A stretch of DNA of 64,000 nt from Paralvinella palmiformis (lineage: Eukaryota > Annelida > Polychaeta > Terebellida > Alvinellidae): NCBI GenBank assembly GCA_025642065.1, contig JAODUP010000722.1:62001-126000 (forward strand), in the 5' to 3' direction. Below the pieces are notes generated by a model. It searched no databases and was not told where the DNA came from. It saw nothing but the letters and a program-made list of their open reading frames with translations. Each line of letters starts with the position of its first letter. Positions within the stretch are counted from its first letter, which is position 1. A program made the translations under genes and the position numbers. This document shows, piece by piece, positions 12,601-24,584 of the stretch.

Positions 12601-15361
12601 TTTAGCCACATCTGAAAATATGGTACTTTCATGACTAGACCTAGTACTGTATGTGCTTATTTATAAGTCAAATGGCGCCATCTACCATTTCATACGGAAG
12701 TAAAAAAATCATGTAAAAAGGGACACCTTTCCCTCTGTTTGACGCACAACATTTCAATTTATGTAGAAAGTTAAGACAAAAAACAACCAGCCTGCAAATA
12801 AAAATTCTCTACTCAAACACATACTGACCCTAGCAAAGTTGTGCCTGTATACCAGAAGACTAGCTAACGAAATATTTATCAAGACTGCGATAACAAGAAA
12901 TAGTTGCCGGGTCATGTAGGCGTGTAATGAGTTTAGATCATAACTATTGCAATTCATTGTACTTTATTCCAATAGAGTGATTAATGCAAATTTTCACTGT
13001 TGTATGATTATACAATGACCTAACTGGGGTTGAATTTGAGCAATGCTTATTTCATTTCTTGTAACAAAACCTATTTCAGACATGTTAGATAACAAAGACT
13101 GAAGTGCAGGCCTAAACTTGCAAAGTAATGGCTTTTTGACAGGTTTTTAGTTATTGTTCAAAGTCAAAATAAATCAGTAAATGTCTCTATTACTAGAATG
13201 GCTGTTGTTGTTGTTGGTATGTACATTACAGAATACAAAATTACAAATAAAGTAATGATAGTACAACTGTTGAGGGAACTCAACTATATCCCGTTATTCG
13301 GCTAGCGTTTGGCCATGTAACCTTTTTCTATTATCATACATGGGGGAGGGAGAGAAACATGAAATAAATGACAAAAACTTAACATCATCCGTCATTTCAT
13401 AGCAGATGTGTTAAACAATCCAAGTTATACGGTAATCAGCACGGTCTTCAAGCCATTTCTCTAGTATGCGCTTTATACTGAAGCTCCACTATACCTTGTG
13501 TTATCCTCATCCTCTCCAGGTGTGCTGTCTATCAGTTTACAAGATGTGCCATTTTGTGTCGTCAACTCGGCACCTGACATGATCAACCTGTTAGGGTTAT
13601 ATAATAAAGCATTTATTGTCATGTAGCCACATAGTCAATCTCCCAGTGGTAATATTGCAACAAACTACAGAATTGGGCCTTCCTAGCCCCACTTCATGCC
13701 TAACAGTTGTATGAATTGCTGTTTTGTATCAAGTTTATGAAATTGGCTGTCCTTGACCTGTTGTCAGGTAATTATTTTCAGCTGAGTGAGAAGTGGAATT
13801 TTTATGCATTTGTAATGACATAAAATTTATCTGGGTTCCTACCACTGTACCAGGCTATAAAATGGTTTATCTGTGGAGCTACATCACAGTTTGCTTACTG
13901 AATTGAGAGAACTGGCAACAGAAATGATTGTACAACGACGACCTGTTATAGAATATGATTTAACGCGAAACGTTCTGTACTCACATTTGTTCATTTTCAG
14001 TGCATTCCAGGCCATCTCTCTTTGTTTCGGTCTTTTTTGTGTAAACTTCATCATCGGGAGCATCGATGCTGTTGTAATCCTGTCTGCCCATGATTTGTGA
14101 CATCTTCAGCTTTTCTGCCGTTGCACTGACTGGGGAATTCTGCACATGATTAGCCTCTGAAGGCATGGCATTGCTCATAATATTCTCACCAATCATGCAA
14201 TCTGTTTAATCTGGCTCATGTTCAGTATATGTCTGTGCTGAAAGAGACGTGTTCTCATTGCATTTATATGCAGCCAGTGTTGGGCCCTACAGGCGGCACT
14301 AGCAAGTGTCATTGTTGTGCTACCAGCATCCACCTGCATCATTTATGGTCACACATTGTGTTTGAATCAATAAGAAACTTTGTGTTTGCTCCGGCCGAGC
14401 AGGAGCTGTCATTTGCATAGTTGTGCATCAAAGCCAGTGATGTACCTAAACAAGTTTAATCTGCGCATGAACAGTTCCGTCGGTGGTTCTCCAGCCAGCC
14501 AGTTACACAGTGAGTTCACGACAGATAAGATCCACGCGCCGACCCGATCGTCGTAGGACGGATTCACCACGAGGATTAGCATATATTTGACATGGATGTA
14601 TTGGATGACTTGTCCGTTTCTATTCGGGTGAGACTAATATAAAAATCAATGTTTTCTTATGTTCAGCTCAGCAGATGTTACCCGGTGGTCTTCATTTTCT
14701 GGCTGTTGTTGTTAAAACTCTGTTACCATAAGCTATTTTGACCCCATGCTAAAATGGACATGCTGATAAGTTCACTGTTATGCCATAATGTGTTTTATCA
14801 TTCGCAACAATCGTTTTAGGCTTTCCTGATTTTATTATGTTGAACATTTAAATATGTGGTGATAATCTACACTAGAGGTGTTATTGGGTCAGCAGGTTTT
14901 AGCATGGCAATGTACATGACCTTTGTCTGTGATGTGTTTTTAATTTTTTAATTTTTCTCTACATATTTCATTATTTATGTCGAGCAACAGTGCATGCACC
15001 AATGTTTTATCGTTATATTTATATACTGGACTCTACATAAAATTTAATGTCATGTGTTATGCCACCTCTCTGTGTTGTTATCAGATATTGGCTTTGGGAG
15101 TCATCTTGGGTGAATTATAATGGAGTGTACAGAACGATATCAAATATAGCCATAGACGTATGTTTTAGATATTTGATGTATTAGCTATTCATGAGTCACC
15201 CAGCATTCAACAGGTGTGTGTTTATCCATTCACTACAGTGGAGATACTTGTGTGAGCATACACACACACACACCAAACGCGGATACTTGTATAATTCTGA
15301 TGTTGGTCTTTTACTGTTTGAGTTTCTGTTTTGCTGGAGAATTTAAACTTGTGGCAATGGG

Positions 15362-15414
<53 letters not shown>

Positions 15415-18400
15415 AAAATACTGTATGATAGAAGTTTGCCATTATACCTTGCTGACGGTTTATTAAGTGTTGTCACCTATTTATTGTTAAGATGTGGGTT
15501 GGTTATATAATTAGAGCCGGGTCAGGTCAGCCATGTGTCACAAGCTGTTCTTATCAATCTCTGATTGCAATTAGCAGGAAGCCTTGATATTTACAGGTGA
15601 ATGGATACATGTGACTGTTATTCTAATTCCACCATTCTTTCCCTGTCTAGGATCCAGCGGTACAACAGAATACATGGAATCAACAAAATCAAGGTGCTTT
15701 AGATGATTTCAATCCATTTGATCAGAATGCCACGTTACAGGTGAGTCAAGTGATATTCACACATCTGTATGCAGTGTTTCTTATGGATGTTAACATTATT
15801 TCTCTGTCGCATTAACGTACAAACTCCCTTTGTCATATCTGCTTTTTTAAGCTGGTTCTCTTTGACCTTTTATGTAGCTTGAGCAGTTGAGTAATGATTT
15901 TCTGGTCAATGACACAATGGTGGAACGAAGTTATATTATCATCCAAATCAGCAGAGAGTATTTGGCTTATTTTGTTTGATGCGCACACATAAAGAGAGGT
16001 TGCGGTCTTTCAAGAAGTTGGTAAAACAGCCAGCTGGTGCTTTAAACAGTTGTGCCTGTAACCTGCTTCGTTAAGCAAGTTACAGTATAATCACTCTCTG
16101 TTCATGAGCACCCAATTATGAAGAATGGTCTCAGCAGCAGCATATTGGGATGGACTTTGTTGTCGTTATTATTATCTTGTGCATATTGCGCAAGTCAGGA
16201 TACTAGATTAAAGACAAGAATATAGTAAAAATATTTTTGAATACTATGTGTCAACATTTTGACCCTTATTTTGGGGGGTCGGCTTAATGGCCGGTGCTAT
16301 TTCAGTGTCAAGAAATCCAGTCATTGGGAGAAAAAAATAGAAGTGAAACAAGTTGATGATAATTGTACATGGCTTTTTATAATGAAAATCAATATTTATA
16401 TGTAGAATTATCTGATTTTTGTAATTATGGATAAATGTTGTTGGACTCAGTAGCGCATTTCATGACTTTCAATTCGAAGACAGCGTCTGTAACAAGACAA
16501 CTCGTGCCCAACAGTGTCATATCTCATTTGTTTGGCAACATAGACATAAGGGTGCCCCCATATACATATTTTGTCTAGGCATATTTATACTAATAATGGG
16601 ATAATTACTGATTAATTAATTTATTTTCAATAAAGAGTTTGTTACTAACTGACCACATATACCAGTAATTTACATTGTCTCAGTTATTGCTGCATCACTG
16701 ACCAAAACGTACCATCAGAGGCTCAGCAATAGACTCTAATTGACAATATCAAATATGTATAATTATTTCTAAGTCATTCACTTCATATGCTGTTCATTGA
16801 ATGTTTAATCACACCATTTATTTAAGTTTGAGGTCCTACATATGCGCTAACAGTTTGTGTAAACGATCATTATAATTTGCCTTGATCTATTGACAGTATT
16901 CAATATATACAGTATCCTGCATTCAAAACGTCACTGGGAAATACTGCTGACTTGTGTATAAGAAGAATATGGAGAAAAAAAAAATTTTCAAGGATTTATA
17001 CCCCTGCCTTATATACAAGTATATGCAGTAGCTGGTTCTTAAGAAAATCTATCCATGGATTTTATAATAACTCTAACATTTTGATACATAAATGGCACTC
17101 GGCAGACCACATTTTTCAATTTTGTCTTCAGTGAGAAATTGTGATCATTTAGTACTACTGATCATTTAATACTGAAAACCAGGTTCTGCATTTAACTAAA
17201 AAATCTCTTCGGGAATTTGGCTAAATGCGTTTATGATATTATTTATGGTCCACTGTTGCTGTACCAGTGGTGCACCCATGAAACTACTGAATCACTGCTG
17301 CCTGCCACCTGTGGTATTGTTTTGTAGGCCCTAATCTACTATAATTGGCTGATCTGAACATTCTTGGTCTGAAATTGCCATATTTCTCTTTGCTGCAACT
17401 TACCGATACACTTTCTTCGGATATAATAAACATAGTTAGTGAGTCAAGTTATACCAAGAGGCATAGCTTAAAATATTGGCATGATAAGCCCAATATTGGC
17501 TTTGTAATCGTCATTTGAAGTTGGCGGACGAGCACAAATCTGATGGTGGATCAAGTTATGCTTTCACTGTGAGCTGGCAGTCTCGCTATCACATTCGCGT
17601 GTTGCTATAAAAGGATGTTGTGGACATTACTCGACAGCCATTGTGATTTTGAACTCTGTCCGGTCCGTGTTGGAAGACTAGATTAGATCTGGTTTGGAAT
17701 TATTCGTAAAAGGTGCACGGATGACAACAGTGGAGAAAGAAAGAAACAGAAAACGTCGGGTCCATCAACGCAAATGACTGCTCGAGGTTGGCAGTTATAG
17801 CTCAATTGAGGACGGTCGTCGTCCAGGAGAAATATCGCCTCCTATCTACATGCACTCTATTAATGTATAGTCATGGCACTTGTGCAGTATGTTTGATTGA
17901 TGACATTTTATCAACGTAAATTATACTTACAAAAGTGGCTAAACAAAATTTGAGTTGGCTAAAGAAAATTTGAGCCTTCAGCCAAATTGGCTACACAGAT
18001 GTTAGGGCCAGTGCTAGCCTAGACAGCATAACTTTTCAGTTAACATCACTGTATAGTAATTTCAAAATTGTTTCCCATTGACCCGTATACATAAAGCACT
18101 CTGCATTTGATGTCTTTTTGACTGCTGCTTGCCTTTGGGTGTTCGGTGACATCTTAATTAATTTAAATGTGTCAGGAATTCAGCCGGAAACTTCAGACAT
18201 AAACAACGTTAATCCCAAAACAATTTATTGTAAACTTTATTTCGTCAGTCTTCTTTATACAGAGTGTCAGTCTGACGATTATTAAAATCATTACAGTATC
18301 AATGTTACTAGGTTTACATTTTCTAGCCGAAGTCTGAGCTACGAGTGTAAAACAGAATTTCCTATATTTTCCTTCACAGGCTAATCAGCAGGGGGTGCCA

Positions 18401-21400
18401 CAAGGTAATGTACCCCCACCGAAACCAGCTCCCACGCAGCCAGCAGTCATGCAAGCAACGCAGGAACCACCTCCACCATACACAGCCCAAAGTGATGCCC
18501 AGATCACAGCCCAGGCTGCAACGGATGATCTCAAACGACGGCAGGAGGAGTTGGAGAGAAAGGCAGAGGAACTACAAAGAAAAGAACAAGAATTACAACG
18601 AAATATGGGATATCAAGGTAATTACTTACGTCTGGTGTCATTTATTTTAACTTGTGGTCAAGATATGAGTGTTAAATCTTGGCCATGCTTAGATAAAGTT
18701 AGTCCAGTGTGTGTATGTGTGTGTTGAGAAGCAGCTCTTTATGTTATGTATACATCTCTGTTTCTATTAGCATTAGTATCTTGAAAGAAACACTGTTACG
18801 TGTATGGTGATGGCATGGCATAAATGTTACATCTGTGATCTGTAAAACATATATATTTTGAAAGAATTTAAACAAAATGGAACTGTTTTTGTTTCATATT
18901 TTAAAAGCCTTGGACAGTTGATTTCTTAATTGTACAACTAGCTTGCTCGTGTCAAAAATAATATTTCACACACAATAAACAGTCCCAGTGAATTAATGCC
19001 CATATTTGCAAGTGGTGCTGCCATCTTTCGAATTTGATCAGTAGTCATAATGTCACAATGGGATTTGTTTTCTTCTGGATAAACCCTGTGGGCCTCACTG
19101 GTCTATTTGGAGCACTGTGGCACATGTCATAACTCATATTAACATTTGGTGGGTATACGGTAAAGGTGGTGTCTTTTTTTTCAAAACCGTTTCTTTGCCA
19201 GTCTGATATCATGTTGCATTTTGTTAATACAGTTGTCACCAACAAGATGTTCACTATTTATTTATGATGTACTGGTGGGCAACCATTTGTCTCCTTTTTG
19301 TTAAACAAAACGTGTCACAGCAGCCCTCAGTTTTTTTAAAGATGGTAGTAGAAATTCATGAACAGAAACCTCACTTTCCAATCTAATATTGCTGCATCCA
19401 TACACAACATAGCCCCAAACCATATTTCTTAATAATTCTATAGAAAATCTAATACATCTAGATATTCCGGCGGTAACACACACAACACGATATTAACACT
19501 GGCATCACACTAGTTCATGATGTAAACAAAACCAGTTCTACAATGAAACAAGCAATGGCGGCATTTACCATGTGGTTATGTTTGGCTTTTGTGATGACAT
19601 GAGCTTTATCGATCAACCTGTTTTCTTGACTGACATACCTACATCAGGAGAGTGCTGTGACACATTGGGGAAGCCATCAAGAAAAATAATTGCAGTTATT
19701 TTTTTACAATTTAAAATGCTAAATTAAGAAAGGAATGAAAACAGTATTGAAAATTTAAATGTCTGAGGCCTTAATACATTATGTACTTTCTTCCATTGGG
19801 AAGATTTCTTTTTTGACAATTTCTTTTTGTTGAAACTTGAAAATTATATTTAAGATTAATTTCTTTCTCTTTGAGTTGATACCTCATACAAGTTTTGGCT
19901 TCTGAGTGTTTGAGGACACTTTTTTATACTTTCTATCTATTTAGTGTGAAATGATTTTATTTGTTTCTTTCCAGCAAGAATTAACAACTTTCCACCATTG
20001 CCAGCAAAATGTTGTGTCCAACCATGTTTCTATCAAGATTTTGAGCTTGACATCCCATTAGAATTCCAAAAAATAGTGAAAACAGTCTATTACTTATGGA
20101 TAGGTGAGATGAGACAAGTATCACTAATATTTATAATTATGATAATAAATATTATAAAAGGATACCGTAGATTGACAGCGATGTAATTCATTTGTATAAA
20201 TCACTTTGTTTGTCACACACACACACACCCATAAGCACACACTGATATATATTTTCATTCTTGTTCACAGCATATGCCTCGCTGCTTTTACTGAATGTCA
20301 TTGGAACACTGGCTTATTTTATAGCCGCGTCAAAGGCAGGTCATGGTGGAGGTAGTCCAGGTACCACGTTTGGTGTATCAATACTTTATCTCATCCTCTT
20401 CACACCATGCTCATTTGTTTGCTGGTATAGACCCTTGTACAAGGCGTTCAGGTTTGTCTGATTATGAGCTGATCACTCAAGATGTAACGTAGACACCGAT
20501 AATTATAGCATTAATGACTATATTCCTATTTGACGAACTTTATCTGTGTTTAAATCCATTGTATTTAATTATTTATCATCGTGCAATATACTTCAGTTGT
20601 TGAAATTTTATATTATAGACTAACTTTCGCAAAAAAAGTTTTTACCTTAAAGCAAATATTACTGCAGTTAACTGAATTACGGTTGTTTCTTGAAAGATAT
20701 TTCATGCATGTGAGCATGTGGAAGTCTTCTTTTCACAATAGAAGCTCTATTAGGAAAAGAAGACTTCCACACACTCACAAAGATTTCTTATGAATGTGAT
20801 CATTTGAAAGGCCACTAGCCGGCAGATGGACTGGAATGGTGAAGAACATTCCAAGCCACCACCATTGCTGTGCATACACTCATGAATATGCAGTGGTTAT
20901 GATGGATATATGGAATGAATGTCGCATTGAAAATAGTTCATGAACAATAAGATTAAAGTGGTTCATTTTTGCTAGAGTATCAACATGTGCAGAGCAGTAT
21001 AATTGCAGTTATTTATGTATCGGTAGATAACAAGTTATCTTTATAGTTTAGAAGATGTCCCATTTAGTTATTTTTGTCATTTTGTTATTTCAGGAGTGAC
21101 AGCAGTTTCAACTTCTTTCTCTTCTTTTTTGTATTCTTCTTCCAATTCTGTGTCTGTGTGATACAATCGCTTGGTATCTCGGGCTGGGGCACTGTGTAAG
21201 TATAAGATAGAATTATCTCATATATACGTAACTATGACAGATGATCAGCTCTTCCCATAGTCTGATGTATCACAATAATAAAGGTATCATTACTCTGATG
21301 ACATTGCATATATTCAGATAACTTCTGCTACAGTAAATACTCATTATACACAGTAATAGCTTGTATTAAATATACACTGCAAGTTATAGTAACATTCATA

Positions 21401-23227
21401 ATTTAATAGTAATGATAATAATACAACACCTTTAATTCTCGTAATAATTCAGTATTCTTAAATAATCACGGAGGATCATCTCCATAATTGGAACTTTTGA
21501 CCTTGATCGATGTAAAACAACAATGTTTTCAAACCGTGGTAATGTTCAAAGAGTTTAGTGTTAACATAACCAAGTCAATCTTCATACAGGTTTAGATAAA
21601 ACACGGGTTGGCTATAGAAACTATATAGATTTATGTTTAGTTCTGTATTGTGGGTAATGATGTTGACTATTTCGGATAAAGGTTGTGTTTTCTCTGACTG
21701 GTTAACAAACGTCTCATTACGACAGGGATGATACTGGAGATATTGTCAAATTGTCAAGGCTTCCTTGTCCTCTTTAGCCACCATTTTTAATAGTGCAATA
21801 ATGCAGTGCAACATAATATCGGAATTTGTGTTTTTATTGAGATTTACCGTTTATATTAGAATCACGTCTGGTTCACCATTAGCTACGGGAAGCTGCTGTC
21901 ATCTGTGTGCTAATTTTATACCTTGCTCTTCACTCAGTTATAACTGGTAGATGTTAATAATGATATCCACTTGACATTACTAATTAACAATAATGTCGTA
22001 ATTAAGTCTGTTGAATGTCATGTTTCGTGTGTGTGCTGTCGTGATGCTAACTAATCAGTTTCTTCTTCATATTAGTGGAATCATCAACAGTTTGGACATG
22101 ATAGCATACGGCGGTGCTGGACCAATAGCTGCAGGGCTCATTATGCTTATTATTGGCATCATGTTTGCCCTTATGGCACTAACTGTAATGATTGTGCTGA
22201 TCAAGGTGAAATACGCGGTTTTGTCCATGTTGCTGCGTTTATCATATCTGTTGTACTGTGTCACCTACCCCATCCGTGGTGTTGTTTTGCCTGCTGCCCA
22301 GCCTGTAGTATTACGTTGCCTGCCTCACCTGTAGTACTGTGTGTTGCATGTCCCATCTGTGCTACAGTGTACAGTAGAATACACCTCTTATGACCACCGT
22401 GTATGCTGGGATCTGGTTATACTGATGGGGAATTAGCCATAATTAAGTAGTGTAAGCATAACGAACTATTGATGGGATTTTGGTCACCTAATTGATAATT
22501 TTACTGTATAAAGCCGAGTAGGTATGTTCCCTGTATGTATTGGTATACACCTGTGTCTCTCCCTTGCATGTGTATAAGATGCTGACTTCATGGAGGTAAC
22601 CACATGTATTGAACAGAATTAAAAATGGGCTTTTATCTAATAATTATGAATTACAGATGAACAATGGCTTATTATTTATCTAGAAAAAGTCAAGACGCCG
22701 TCATTATCTGATAGGATGATTCAGTATTTATGACGTTTTAATGAGTAAGAAATCACACAAATATTCTGGTACTCTCTTTGTGATCGATTAATTAGTTGTC
22801 AGTAAAATATGATCCTGTATGCAGCCAATGTAGCTTTTGAAGAATTCGGGTGAAACGCTTATTTTGTTACTGGTAATACATGTCACTGAATATTAAGATG
22901 CGCTCTTTATATCTAACACACAGCCATGACAAACTAATCACCGTTTTGTGAAAATTGTTTTTAATTCTGTTCAGTTTGTTGGTTTGAAGTTCATAAAGTC
23001 GGCATGTTTTTGTTATTATTGGTTTACGGTTGATGGGTTATCTATCATTGGACTAGGAGTGCTCACAGCGAACATTGCGGCATATGGAGATATGTTATCA
23101 GCCAATTCTTTGTTGCTTTTGAGAATGGAGATAAGCAATAAATACTCTGATGGTATTTTAGAATTGCACTTCTATTTCGGGATCGTCTGTTGGATACCAA
23201 TCTGTGGATAATTTATGTGTATAGTGT

Positions 23228-23261
<34 letters not shown>

Positions 23262-24543
23262 TGTATATGTTTATGTTGGCTTGGGCAAAGGACTATTGTT
23301 TAAACCTTCTTATACTACTTTGGATACAGCAGTGTAAATAGATGCATAATTAAGTTGAGGTGTGTGTGTGTGTATGTGTGTGTGTGATATTTTAAAAATA
23401 TTCTGAAGATGATGCCTCGCCTGTTTCCTAAATTGCTACCCTTGGTTAGAAAATCAGCAAAGAACCAGTGTAACTAATTCTGGACACTTGCTGTAATGGT
23501 GTTGTTTTATCTAAAAATCTATTTTAAAAAGCACTGTATGAACATTGACGAACCAGTGCTCATTATTGGCATTATACAATATAGCACCTGGGTTCAAATC
23601 CTGGCCTGTCTATATCAGAAGGGTCTTTCACTTTGCCTCATTACCTTCGGAGGTCACTCAGCCCATTTAGCCTACCTTGTGCACAAAAGGGGGTGTAAAC
23701 CATCAACATTTAAATTTTTGGGCTTTTGAACAAATACTTCCTCTTATTATTATCAGTACTTTGCGTGATCAGTTATTGCAGGCTTTGTTGGTTTCAGAAG
23801 CTTCATGTAAAGGTCCTTGTTAATATTATATGAATTTGTGTTGTTAGTAAACTTGTCCAGTATTGATGTAGCTTGTGATAGCTCATGTTTGAGATTGATG
23901 TTACTGATTGTTTTCTGTCTCGTATATGATATTGGTGAAGTTTGTTGGTTTTTCTAATCTCACACTTGGCAGTAATTTAGTTTTTCCATTTAACGAAAGA
24001 TCATGATTCATTCCGCGTGTGTAACAAATAATGGCCATATCACAGATATTAATTAGCTTCCCATTACATATTAGCTGCTGTTGTTTATACACGATCAGCA
24101 TAATCTGCCAAAGATAAGAAATCTGCTTGAAAGAAAATCACTGGGTTTTTTTCTTCTCTAATCTTCTGAGGTTTCAGTTTTCACTAAATTGTCCTTGTCA
24201 CTGTAGTCACCTAGCTTTATCATCTAATATCCCTGAGTTTTCCTAATCTTAACAGCTAAGTATATTATCCAGAAGCCACTCGGGCTGAGGTTAGATTCCA
24301 TTAGATGTGTGAAAAGTGTTTCCTTGTTGATTTCAATGTCAGCTTATTACCTCTGGAAATGCATCATCTCCACCCACTCATCCAGCCATAACCACCACCC
24401 CCCTCCCCCAGTACACACACACACACACAAAGATTAGGAGATAGACAGACTTATTACAGTAGGTACAGCTTTGTCAAATGGTTGATTATTACCATAACAC
24501 ACACAGTGTCACAGATGTTTGATAAGAATCATTTCTATAATTG

Positions 24544-24584
<41 letters not shown>

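Larger units (their letters stand above)
6664..15650 (+). other. SCAMP intron 1 (9 kb), repeat-rich
   Basis: The intron holds a short TIR element (about 8438-8675), a 32-bp minisatellite (9172-10110), a LINE remnant (about 10920-11120) and a SINE (about 11508-11800). Near its end are a possible alternative first exon (14592-14627) and a (TG)n tract. Around 10605-10900 a 'tcctggaaaat' word recurs in a decayed repeat. The rest shows nothing I can support. Confidence 0.8.

Noticed and set aside
13981..14196. 71-codon minus-strand ORF with a protein-like composition
   Set aside because: It looks somewhat coding ([13 protein letters not shown]), but no family, start context or splice partner could be supported. 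It may be a transposon scrap.
15216..15476. Overlapping ORFs with Val-Cys or Thr-His repeats
   Set aside because: Translation of the (TG)n microsatellite.
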